From positions 1 to 7,549 of the forward strand of contig JANYIK010000187.1 of assembly GCA_025362115.1 (NCBI GenBank): a stretch of 7,549 bases of DNA, read 5' to 3'. The first letter of the stretch is position 1, and each line of letters opens with the position of its first letter. Source of the stretch: Methylophilaceae bacterium (GTDB taxonomy: Bacteria > Pseudomonadota > Gammaproteobacteria > Burkholderiales > Methylophilaceae). Positions 1 to 5,871 of this stretch are shown here, piece after piece. The position numbers and the translations under genes are program-made. The notes below the pieces were generated by a model that worked only from the letters and a program-made list of their open reading frames with translations, did not search any database and had not been told where the DNA came from.

Positions 1-835
1 GGTGCATGACGATGGCATCCGGCTTGGCCAGTGCCAATTTCTCTGCTGTCAACCCGTAGCATTTGAAATACTCTTGCGCGCTGGGCAACAAGGCACCGTT
101 CATGCGCTCATTTTGCAGGCGTAGCATCATCACCACGTCCACATCCTTCAAACCTTCTGCCATGTCGTGAAATACCCGCACGCCCAGCTTTTCCACATGT
201 TCTGGCAGCAAAGTTTTAGGGGCGATCACGCGCACTTCGGGTACGCCTAAAGTCGTCAACGCATGGATTTCAGACCTTGCCACGCGCGAGTGCAGCAAAT
301 CGCCTACCACCGCCACGCGCAGATTGTGCATCTCCGGCTTATAGCGGCGGATGGTGAATACGTCCAGCAAGCCTTGGGTAGGATGGGCGTGACGACCATC
401 GCCAGCATTGATGACGTGGATATTCTGCGGCACATGCCGCGCGATAAAGTGTGCCGCGCCAGATTGACTGTGGCGTACCACAAACATGTCGGCGTGCATG
501 GCGATGAGGTTATCCACGGTGTCGAGAATAGTCTCGCCCTTGGATTGCGAGGAGGTGCCCACATTGAGCGTAATCACATCGGCAGACAGTCGCTTGGCGG
601 CGATTTCAAAGGTGGTGCGGGTGCGGGTACTATTTTCAAAAAACAGATTGCACACGGTTTTACCACGCAGCAGCGGGACTTTTTTCACTTCGCGCTCGGC
701 GACGCCGACAAAGGATTCTGCGGTGTCTAAAATCTCACGCAAGATAGCGGCTGAAAGGCCTTCGATAGAAAGCAGGTGGGTGAGTTTACCGTCTGAATTA
801 AGCTGTGGATTATTCAAGGGAGTCCCAACGCTCAT
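1..835 (-). CDS. pyrB: Aspartate carbamoyltransferase catalytic chain, C-terminus cut by window edge
   Basis: This enzyme condenses carbamoyl phosphate with L-aspartate to N-carbamoyl-aspartate, the committed step of cytosolic pyrimidine synthesis. I translated 278 residues from the ATG at 835 to the window edge, where the frame is still open just before the expected HPGPMNRG-type motif. The carbamoyl-phosphate loop ENSTRTRTTFE lies at about residues 67-77, SSQSKGET at 95-102, HAHPTQGLLD at 149-158, and the aspartate-side residues at GDLLHSRVARS (178-188) and MLRLQNER (237-244). The STRTR motif sits about 17 residues later than in E. coli PyrB, so there is a short N-terminal extension as in the Pseudomonas-type enzymes that pair with an inactive dihydroorotase (PyrC'); such a partner may lie beyond the left edge. 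The start overlaps the pyrR stop (ATGA) and has no Shine-Dalgarno, so translation is probably coupled to pyrR. Identity is firm; subunit type is inference. Confidence 0.97.
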   Translation of the reverse strand, partial: MSVGTPLNNPQLNSDGKLTHLLSIEGLSAAILREILDTAESFVGVAEREVKKVPLLRGKTVCNLFFENSTRTRTTFEIAAKRLSADVITLNVGTSSQSKGETILDTVDNLIAMHADMFVVRHSQSGAAHFIARHVPQNIHVINAGDGRHAHPTQGLLDVFTIRRYKPEMHNLRVAVVGDLLHSRVARSEIHALTTLGVPEVRVIAPKTLLPEHVEKLGVRVFHDMAEGLKDVDVVMMLRLQNERMNGALLPSAQEYFKCYGLTAEKLALAKPDAIVMH

Positions 836-1326
836 TTGAGTTGGTGTAATTTGAGGCTAAACTTGCCTGTGTCATCCCGCACAAGTTCCAGATTTTGGCC
901 TTCTTCCAGCGTGATTTTGGCACCTACGGCTTGCGGCTCAATCGGCAGTTCGCGCTCACCCCTATCTACCAGCACCGCCAGCGTTACCCTTGAAGGGCGG
1001 CCATAGTCAAATAGCTCATTCAAGGCAGCACGCACGGTGCGGCCAGTATAAAGTACGTCATCCACCAGAATAATGTGCTGGTTTTCAACGTCAAAAGGGA
1101 TATTGGAAGGCTTAATTTGGGGATGCAGGCCAATACGGCTGAAATCGTCGCGGTAAAAGGAAATATCGAGTGTGCCGAGCGGAATATCGCGACCCAGTTT
1201 TTTCTGCAAGCGTTCTGCCAACCAGGCACCGCCGCTGTGGATGCCGACCAGTGCGGAATCGTCGCCAAGCTGGGGGCGAATTTGTTCGATAAGGATGTCT
1301 AGCAAGCTTTCTGCGTCAGGTAGCAT
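832..1326 (-). CDS. pyrR: Bifunctional pyr operon regulator / uracil phosphoribosyltransferase PyrR
   Basis: PyrR belongs to the type I phosphoribosyltransferase fold. In Firmicutes it binds pyr mRNA in response to UMP; in proteobacteria it sits in front of pyrB and its regulatory mode is less clear, and it may have uracil phosphoribosyltransferase activity. The 164-residue protein shows the PRPP-binding motif ILVDDVLYTGRT at about 86-97, plus family signatures LVGIHSGGAWLAERL (26-40), SFYRDDF (56-62) and DRGERELPIE (121-130). I chose the ATG at 1326 rather than the upstream in-frame GTG at 1350: the ATG is preceded by GAAGAGG with 8 bases of spacing and gives the usual N-terminus (LPDAESLL), while the GTG has no Shine-Dalgarno and directly abuts a palindromic repeat. 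The gene overlaps pyrB by 4 bases. No convincing PyrR RNA-binding loop or attenuator was found, though hairpins from the upstream repeats could affect its expression. Confidence 0.95.
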   Translation of the reverse strand: MLPDAESLLDILIEQIRPQLGDDSALVGIHSGGAWLAERLQKKLGRDIPLGTLDISFYRDDFSRIGLHPQIKPSNIPFDVENQHIILVDDVLYTGRTVRAALNELFDYGRPSRVTLAVLVDRGERELPIEPQAVGAKITLEEGQNLELVRDDTGKFSLKLHQLK

Positions 1327-1350
1327 AGTGATAGCCTCTTCAATTTTCAC

Positions 1351-1481
1351 GTCAGTCCCGCGGAGGCGGGAATCCAGCCAAACATCTACAGAGTGAAGCG
1401 AATCTATTTTTTCCTCAATTGGCTGAACTGGATTCCCGCCATAGCCTGCCCTCGAATGCTTTAGTCGGGGGCGGGAATGAC
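1351..1481. repeat. Pair of inverted short palindromic repeats (REP/dRS3-like) between ruvX and pyrR
   Basis: Two related elements face each other. The first (1351-1379) is a small palindrome with TCCCGC (1356-1361) pairing to GCGGGA (1366-1371); its layout AGTCCC, 8 bases, GGGAAT resembles the ATTCCC-N8-GGGAAT repeats known from Neisseria (dRS3). The second (1428-1481) carries ATTCCCGCC (1432-1440) pairing to GGCGGGAAT (1470-1478) around a 29-base loop. The two share GGCGGGAATCCAG in opposite orientation, giving a perfect 13-base inverted repeat at 1365-1377 and 1428-1440 about 50 bases apart. The arrangement is that of a REP doublet or a tiny non-autonomous mobile element. The outer end of the second copy runs into the ruvX reading frame. 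Genome-wide copy number cannot be seen from here, so the family assignment is inference. Confidence 0.75.
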
Positions 1482-1892
1482 GGTGTTCAAACCATCAAAA
1501 TGACTTTGCAAAATGTGCTGCGCGGCCACCTGGTCTATCATGACTTTTTGACCTTTGCCGCGTATGCCGGCCTCATTCAACGACAGGCTGGCTTCATCAG
1601 AACTCAGGCGCTCATCCACCAGCACTGCGGGCAGATTAAACCTGCCCTCTAACCGACGCGCAAAGCGGCGACTCAAGCGGCTTAACTCGTGTTCGGTGCC
1701 ATCCATGTGGCTGGGCAGACCCACCACCAACTGCGTCGGCTTCCATTCAGCTACCAATCTGGCTATAGTCTCAAACCGTGCCTCGTTGCCTTCTTCCGCT
1801 ATCGTCTCCAACGGATGCGCGATGCCTATTTCCAAATCTCCCACCGCTACCCCGATACGCTTTTCGCCGAAATCGAAGGCTAGCACTGACAT
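1461..1892 (-). CDS. ruvX: RuvX/YqgF-family RNase H-fold nuclease (putative pre-16S rRNA nuclease)
   Basis: This is a small cytosolic protein of the YqgF family, with an RNase H/RuvC-like fold, implicated in 16S rRNA 5'-end maturation and, in some species, Holliday-junction resolution. The 143-residue length is normal. The three acidic active-site positions are present: D7 in LAFDFGEKRIG, E94 in LVDERLSSDEA and D120 in MIDQVAAQHIL; VVGLPSHMDGT (57-66) is also typical. The start ATG at 1892 shares one base with the yqgE stop (TGATG), so the two are translated as a pair, which is a widely conserved arrangement. The last residues (VIPAPD and the stop) are encoded by a palindromic repeat, so the C-terminal tail was probably rewritten by that element; catalytic residues are untouched. 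Confidence 0.95.
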   Translation of the reverse strand: MSVLAFDFGEKRIGVAVGDLEIGIAHPLETIAEEGNEARFETIARLVAEWKPTQLVVGLPSHMDGTEHELSRLSRRFARRLEGRFNLPAVLVDERLSSDEASLSLNEAGIRGKGQKVMIDQVAAQHILQSHFDGLNTVIPAPD

Positions 1893-2467
1893 CAGGCGTG
1901 GCCTGCCTCTTCAGACAAGTTGGCGAAATCCACTCCCAACAACGCCATGGCGGCAGTGAGTTTTTGCTCTATAGGCAGGTCAAAAATAATAGCGTCTTTG
2001 TCGGCCTCGTTGGGCTCAACGGTGAGCCAAGCATTTTGCGCCAACTCTTGCTCCAATTGCCCCGCCGTCCATCCGGCATAGCCCAAGCTGACCAGCATCT
2101 TCTGCGGCCCTTGGCCACGCGCGGTGGCTTCTAAAATATCTTTGGAAGTGGTCAATGCGGTATCGCGGCTCACCGCAATGGTAGACTGCCAAGCGCCCAC
2201 TGGCTGGTGCAGCACAAAGCCTCTATCGGTCTGCACTGGGCCACCGAAATACACATGGTCAGCATCGTTTCTGGCGCGAAATTCGCCTTCTACATTGATT
2301 TGGTCGAGGAGTTCATTGAGGCGCATTTCAATCGGGCGATTGATGACAATACCGAGCGCGCCGTTTTCGTTGTGTTCACAGATATAGGCCAGCGCCTTGG
2401 AAAAATGCGGGTCGGCCATGGCGGGCATGGCGATTAAGAAGTGACCCGTTAAATTGATACTTTCCAC
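1892..2467 (-). CDS. yqgE: YqgE/AlgH family protein (UPF0301)
   Basis: This is a conserved proteobacterial protein of undefined biochemical role, known as YqgE in enterics and AlgH in Pseudomonas, where it was linked to alginate regulation. The 191 residues match the family along the whole length: HFLIAMPAM (9-17), YICEHN (29-33 region) followed by GALGIVINRP (36-45), YFGGPV (73-78), and LGYAGWTAGQLE (128-139). There is no signal peptide or membrane segment. The start is a GTG at 2467; it gives the usual short lead-in before HFLIAMP, whereas the next ATG (residue 14) would cut into that motif. The Shine-Dalgarno is poor, and the start lies only 12 bases after the ribBA stop, which points to translational coupling. 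It overlaps ruvX by one base; yqgE-ruvX adjacency is very common, but a shared function is unproven. Confidence 0.94.
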   Translation of the reverse strand: MESINLTGHFLIAMPAMADPHFSKALAYICEHNENGALGIVINRPIEMRLNELLDQINVEGEFRARNDADHVYFGGPVQTDRGFVLHQPVGAWQSTIAVSRDTALTTSKDILEATARGQGPQKMLVSLGYAGWTAGQLEQELAQNAWLTVEPNEADKDAIIFDLPIEQKLTAAMALLGVDFANLSEEAGHA

Positions 2468-2479
2468 GCGACTATTATC

Positions 2480-3565
2480 TCACTTTTCCAGGTAACCCGT
2501 CACCTCTAAATCAAAACCCGTCATGCTCGGCATTTTGCGCGGCACAGCCAACAAACGCATTTTACCCACGCCCAAGTCACGCAATATTTGCGAGCCTATG
2601 CCATAGTCACGTAAATCCTGCTTTGCCCGTACCGGCTCATCGGCATCACGAATACGTGCTATGAGTTGCTGACCAGATTCAGGGCGGCGCAACAGCACAA
2701 TAACTCCGGCTTCTGCTTCGCGCATAGCCTCCATGGCTTTATATACACTCCAGGAATGGCTGCGACTGTTATGGTCTATGAGATCAAAAATGGAAAGAGG
2801 TTCATGCACTCGGACTAAAGTCTCTTGTTGCGGAGTGGGATTACCCTTGACCAGCGCCAAATGGGTTTCATCTGCAATTTTATCGTGATAGGCCACCAAG
2901 CGAAATTCGCCATACGGCGTTTGCACTAGGCGCTCGGTGGCGCGTTCTATCAGGCGTTCGGTTTGACTACGATAGTGAATCAAATCAGCAATCGTGCCGA
3001 TTTTCAATTGATGCAACGCGGCGAACTCTATCAAATCCGGCAAGCGCGCCATGCTGCCATCGTCTTTCAAAATCTCACAAATCACCGCTGCTGGCTCCAA
3101 CCCGGCTAGGGTGGCCAAATCGCAACCCGCCTCGGTATGACCGGCGCGCACCAGCACCCCTCCATTCTGCGCCATCAGTGGGAAAACATGCCCCGGACTG
3201 ACAATATCCTCAGGTTTAGACTCTTTTGCCACCGCAGTACATATGGTATGTGCGCGATCCGCGGCCGAAATGCCTGTCGTAACCCCTGTTGCCGCTTCAA
3301 TTGAAGCAGTGAAATTGGTTCCCATTTTGGTACCGTTGCGCTCCACCATTTGCGACAAATTGAGCTTTTTACAATGCTCCTCAGTCAATGTCAGACAAAT
3401 CAAGCCGCGCCCATGCTTAGCCATAAAATTGATATGTTCCGGAGTGGCGAATTCCGCTGCAAGGATCAAATCACCTTCATTCTCCCGGTTCTCTTCATCT
3501 ACCAACAACACCATCTTGCCAAGTCGAATATCATCAAGAATTTCTTTCGTCGAGGAGATGCTCAT
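2480..3565 (-). CDS. ribBA: 3,4-dihydroxy-2-butanone-4-phosphate synthase with degenerate GTP cyclohydrolase II domain (RibBX-like)
   Basis: The N-terminal domain (about 1-200) turns ribulose 5-phosphate into 3,4-dihydroxy-2-butanone 4-phosphate for riboflavin synthesis. It looks fully active: acidic metal/substrate site EENRENEGD (24-32), TGISAADRAHTI (97-108) and RAGHTEAGCDL (140-150). The C-terminal domain (about 205-361) is recognisably GCH II by DYGIGSQILRDLGV (320-333) and KMRLL (335-339), but residues 200-361 contain no cysteine at all. The zinc-ligand region, normally VRVHSEC with a later RCDCG, reads VRVHEPLS. The asparagine-rich LTNNP stretch reads LAVP. GTP cyclohydrolase II activity is therefore very unlikely, and a separate RibA should exist elsewhere. 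This hybrid type has been described in proteobacteria as RibBX. The 361-residue length is normal for the fusion. The start overlaps the ribE stop by ATGA; automatic annotation as bifunctional would be misleading. Confidence 0.96.
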   Translation of the reverse strand: MSISSTKEILDDIRLGKMVLLVDEENRENEGDLILAAEFATPEHINFMAKHGRGLICLTLTEEHCKKLNLSQMVERNGTKMGTNFTASIEAATGVTTGISAADRAHTICTAVAKESKPEDIVSPGHVFPLMAQNGGVLVRAGHTEAGCDLATLAGLEPAAVICEILKDDGSMARLPDLIEFAALHQLKIGTIADLIHYRSQTERLIERATERLVQTPYGEFRLVAYHDKIADETHLALVKGNPTPQQETLVRVHEPLSIFDLIDHNSRSHSWSVYKAMEAMREAEAGVIVLLRRPESGQQLIARIRDADEPVRAKQDLRDYGIGSQILRDLGVGKMRLLAVPRKMPSMTGFDLEVTGYLEK

Positions 3566-4158
3566 TTCTCAGTTTCCCATTGCTGCATACGATCCAAGTA
3601 GCGTGCAATCAAATCAACCTCCAGATTAACTCTGCTACCAGACTGCAAATTATTGAGGCTGGTAGCGTGCAAGGTATGTGGAATAAGGTTGCTGCTAAAG
3701 ATGTCTTTTTCTATTTGATTCACGGTAAGGCTAACTCCATTGATTGTAATTGAGCCTTTCACCGCAATGTAACGTGAAAGCGCGTGCGGCGCTTGTACTA
3801 CCAGCATCCAACAGTCCCCAACAGCTTCAAAACGGGTCACCACTCCCACGCCATCCACATGCCCGCTCACCAGATGTCCGCCCAGTCTGTCAGCTAGACG
3901 TAAGGCTTTTTCCAAATTCACTTCGCCCGCCACATCAAGGCCAGCAATGCAGTTAAGCGTTTCCGCTGAAACGTGTACCTGAAATGATTTGGGGGATATT
4001 TGCTCAACCGTCAGACAAACGCCATTCACAGCGATACTGTCACCCAGTGCTACATCGGCCAACTCTAAAGCCTCAGCCGTGATACTTAAACACACCCCTT
4101 TGCCCTGTGGCTTAGCGCTTTCAATACGGCCTACGGCCTGAATAATTCCGGTGAACAT
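3562..4158 (-). CDS. ribE: Riboflavin synthase, alpha chain
   Basis: The enzyme performs the last step of riboflavin synthesis, dismutation of two 6,7-dimethyl-8-ribityllumazine molecules to riboflavin and the pyrimidine precursor, as a cytosolic homotrimer. The 198 residues form the expected two lumazine-binding barrels: N-terminal (about 1-90) with the invariant MFTGII start and SIAVNGVCLTV (41-51, including S41 and C48), and C-terminal (about 91-190) with GGHLVSGHVDGVG (93-105), the parallel SITINGVSLTVN (136-147) and VNLEVDLIARY (177-187). The invariant N-terminus fixes the start at 4158. There is no Shine-Dalgarno ahead of it, and a TGCTAAAAT box ends 6 bases before the ATG, suggesting a leaderless message. 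It is the first gene of the minus-strand train and overlaps ribBA by 4 bases. The gene is called ribC in E. coli. Confidence 0.97.
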   Translation of the reverse strand: MFTGIIQAVGRIESAKPQGKGVCLSITAEALELADVALGDSIAVNGVCLTVEQISPKSFQVHVSAETLNCIAGLDVAGEVNLEKALRLADRLGGHLVSGHVDGVGVVTRFEAVGDCWMLVVQAPHALSRYIAVKGSITINGVSLTVNQIEKDIFSSNLIPHTLHATSLNNLQSGSRVNLEVDLIARYLDRMQQWETEK

Positions 4159-4164
4159 GCTGTC

Positions 4165-4173
4165 ATTTTAGCA
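4165..4173 (-). promoter_or_regulatory. Candidate extended -10 promoter for leaderless ribE
   Basis: On the minus strand the bases read TGCTAAAAT, a TGn extended -10 box with 5 of 6 matches to TATAAT, then six bases and the ribE ATG. Transcription would start at or next to the A of the ATG. I see no good -35 hexamer 16-18 bases upstream, which is acceptable for an extended -10 promoter. The same string occurs before lolC. Confidence 0.45.
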
Positions 4174-4192
4174 GATGCAGAAAAAGCCATAG

Positions 4193-4198
4193 TATGAT
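4193..4198 (+). promoter_or_regulatory. Possible -10 box for the SapC-family gene
   Basis: TATGAT matches the sigma-70 -10 consensus at 5 of 6 positions and would give a leader of about 38 bases before the ATG at 4243. No convincing -35 hexamer is visible at normal spacing, so this is a weak call. TAATAC at 4214-4219 is an alternative. Confidence 0.25.
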
Positions 4199-4230
4199 GC
4201 TCTTGAAGCACTTTAATACTCACCAAGCAA

Positions 4231-4237
4231 AAAGGAA
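4231..4237 (+). promoter_or_regulatory. Ribosome binding site of the SapC-family gene
   Basis: AAAGGAA lies five bases before the ATG at 4243 and supports that start. It contrasts with ribE and lolC, which have no such site. Confidence 0.7.
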
Positions 4238-4242
4238 ACGCT

Positions 4243-4953
4243 ATGGCAATCTACGAAAAATTGACCGTGTTTAATAAAGACACCTACCGCAAACACAAGA
4301 TGAAAACGGCCTCCAAGCCTGCATTTACTGACACACAAACTGTGCCGCTGTTAGCGGTAGAATTCTCAGAAGCATGCAAGGAATACCCTATCGTATTCGT
4401 CAAATCCAGCCCCACCGATGAGCAACTAATCCCCATGGTGTTGTTGGGGCTACAGAATGCAGAGAACTTGTTTGTCGGTTCGGATGGCATCTGGTCTTCG
4501 CGCTACATACCCGCGTTTGTGCGGCGCTACCCGTTTATGCTGGCCAATGCTGGAGAAGAACAGTTGGTTTTGTGTATAGATGAAACTTTTGACGGGCTCA
4601 ACCTTGAAGAAGGCGTGGCGCTATTTGATGGCGACCAAGAAACCGATTACCTTAAAAACTTGATTCAGTTCGTCACTAGCTTCCACAATGATTCTTTAGT
4701 CACTGGGAAATTCACAGAATCCCTTAAGTCACTAGAATTGCTGGAAGAGAAAAACCTGAAAGCCGAACTCAAAGACGGACGAGAATTTTTGATAAACGGA
4801 TTTTACGTAGTGAATGAGGAAAAATTGCGCGCTTTAGATGCTGAAAAAGTGCAAACGCTGTTCACCAGCGGTGAGCTTGCTTGGGTTTACGCGCACCTGA
4901 TGTCCTTATCCAACCTGAAACGCCTAGTAGATTTGAGCGCCACTCCGGCATAA
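4243..4953 (+). CDS. SapC family protein
   Basis: This 236-residue protein belongs to the SapC family, named after a Campylobacter fetus gene in the S-layer export locus; for most members the role is unknown. Family features are PLLAVEFSEACKEYPIVFVK (35-54), the VLLGLQNAENLFV stretch (66-78) and then W84, RYIPAFVRRYPF (87-98), followed by an acidic segment (LCIDE at 110-114, FDGDQET around 127-133) and a GFYVVNEEKL motif (about 186-195). There is no signal peptide or obvious membrane span, so it is predicted to be cytosolic. The first residues and a proper Shine-Dalgarno agree with the ATG at 4243. It stands alone: divergent from ribE and convergent with the flagellin, with no S-layer protein or type I exporter in the window. 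Family assignment is from memory of conserved motifs; function is not claimed. Confidence 0.85.
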   Translation: MAIYEKLTVFNKDTYRKHKMKTASKPAFTDTQTVPLLAVEFSEACKEYPIVFVKSSPTDEQLIPMVLLGLQNAENLFVGSDGIWSSRYIPAFVRRYPFMLANAGEEQLVLCIDETFDGLNLEEGVALFDGDQETDYLKNLIQFVTSFHNDSLVTGKFTESLKSLELLEEKNLKAELKDGREFLINGFYVVNEEKLRALDAEKVQTLFTSGELAWVYAHLMSLSNLKRLVDLSATPA

Positions 4954-4969
4954 GCTCTGCCTGAGCAAT

Positions 4970-5000
4970 AAAAAGGCGATGCGGTCAGCATCGCCTTTTT
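4970..5000. terminator. Bidirectional intrinsic terminator between the SapC gene and the flagellin gene
   Basis: AAAAAGGCGATGC (4970-4982) and GCATCGCCTTTTT (4988-5000) form a perfect 13-base stem with the 5-base loop GGTCA. The GC-rich core is flanked by A on the left and T on the right, so either strand gives a hairpin followed by a U run. It lies 16 bases after the SapC stop and 17 bases after the flagellin stop, so it can serve both converging genes. Confidence 0.92.
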
Positions 5001-5017
5001 TATGATGATAATTCCAA

Positions 5018-5821
5018 CTAAACGCTTGCAATTAGTCTCAGGTTATCTTTATGAGAAGCTTTATAAGCGTTTAACGCCGCAATGGCGGCAAAAGATTGAG
5101 TACTACTGGTAGCCAAATCAGTTGTACTCTTGGCAAAGTCGTTATCCTGAATGCGACTTCTGGAGGCAGCAATATTTTCGTAGCTATTGTTGAGATTTGC
5201 TTGTGTCGAACTTAAACCAGCCGCCGCCGCACCTAAACTTGCTTGCTGACTGGTCACATTATCCAGCGCAGATGCAACCGCAGTAATAGCGGCAGTAGCT
5301 CCCGCGGATGTCGTAACATCAATACCCGAAATTCCTAGTGCGCTGGTGCCTGTTGCGCTAATTGCTAAAGTCGTGGTGTTACCAGCGTTTGGCCCAGATT
5401 GTATATTCGCAGTAAACGTGCCACTAAAAAGCTGTTGCCCGTTAAAACTAGCATTATTGTTAACGTCATTTATGTTTTGGCTGAGCTGATTAACTTCAGC
5501 TTGAATCGCCTGCAAGTCGCTAGCGCTATTAGTACTATTATTAGCCTGAATAGCCAATTCATTGATACGCTGCAGAGAATCAGAAACGTTAGACAAGGCA
5601 CCGCTGGCTGTATCTACTAACGAAATACCATCACTGACATTACGCGAGGCTTGTGCCGTACCGCCCAGTTGCGAGGTGAGTCTAACTGCAATCGCTAATC
5701 CCGCAGCATCATCCTTAGCCGAGTTGATACGCAGCCCGCTGCTTAAACGCTGGAGCTGAGTCTGTTGAGCGGCTTGCGCTTGATTAAGAGGATTAAGGGA
5801 GAAAATACTGCCTATAGCCAT
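5018..5821 (-). CDS. Short atypical flagellin
   Basis: Flagellin subunits are exported unfolded and polymerise into the filament. This 267-residue protein has the conserved N-terminal D1 block LQRLSSGLRINSAKDDAAGLAI (about 23-44, quoted in part), followed by SRNVSDGISLVDTASGAL (59-76) and LQRINELAIQANN (83-95). The C-terminal block is NSYENIAASRSRIQDNDFA (212-230). The variable centre is short (about 130-185) and rich in Ala, Thr, Ser and Gly. Both extreme ends are odd: the start MAIGSIFSLNPLNQAQAAQQTQ lacks the usual INTN-SL-AQ-NL pattern, and the tail NAYKASHKDNLRLIASV lacks the usual QANQ-PQ-VL-LL ending, although these D0 helices normally govern export and assembly. It may be a minor or specialised flagellin, or a flagellin-like protein. 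The ATG is supported by AAGGAG seven bases upstream. No chaperone (fliS), cap or other flagellar gene is next to it. Confidence 0.88.
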   Translation of the reverse strand: MAIGSIFSLNPLNQAQAAQQTQLQRLSSGLRINSAKDDAAGLAIAVRLTSQLGGTAQASRNVSDGISLVDTASGALSNVSDSLQRINELAIQANNSTNSASDLQAIQAEVNQLSQNINDVNNNASFNGQQLFSGTFTANIQSGPNAGNTTTLAISATGTSALGISGIDVTTSAGATAAITAVASALDNVTSQQASLGAAAAGLSSTQANLNNSYENIAASRSRIQDNDFAKSTTDLATSSTQSFAAIAALNAYKASHKDNLRLIASV

Positions 5822-5828
5822 GATGACA

Positions 5829-5834
5829 CTCCTT
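5829..5834 (-). promoter_or_regulatory. Strong Shine-Dalgarno of the flagellin gene
   Basis: On the minus strand AAGGAG sits seven bases before the ATG at 5821, the strongest ribosome binding site in the window. This suits a protein made in high amount and fixes the atypical N-terminus as the true start. Confidence 0.85.
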
Positions 5835-5871
5835 AAAGAAGGACGTTTTTACAACTAGTATGTTAACCCTA

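Noticed and set aside
263..839. Plus-strand open frames of 117 and 155 codons
   Set aside because: They lie opposite pyrB, which is clearly coding on the minus strand with all family motifs; the plus-strand translations show no recognisable family.
1333..1346. PyrR RNA-binding loop (ARUCCNGNGAGGYU) before pyrR
   Set aside because: Only the GAGGCU end matches; the conserved UCC part is missing and no flanking stem fits. The GAGG is better explained as the pyrR Shine-Dalgarno.
1380..1427. Internal sigma-70 promoter for pyrR within the repeat spacer
   Set aside because: TTGAGG is present on the minus strand but no -10 box stands at 16-18 bases; too weak to list as a feature.
1351..1481. CRISPR array or insertion sequence remnant
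   Set aside because: Only two inverted short repeats are present, with no regular direct repeats or spacers, no transposase fragment and no clear target-site duplication.
4159..4242. FMN riboswitch upstream of ribE
   Set aside because: The 84 bases between ribE and the SapC gene are too short for the conserved multi-stem FMN aptamer and show none of its motifs.
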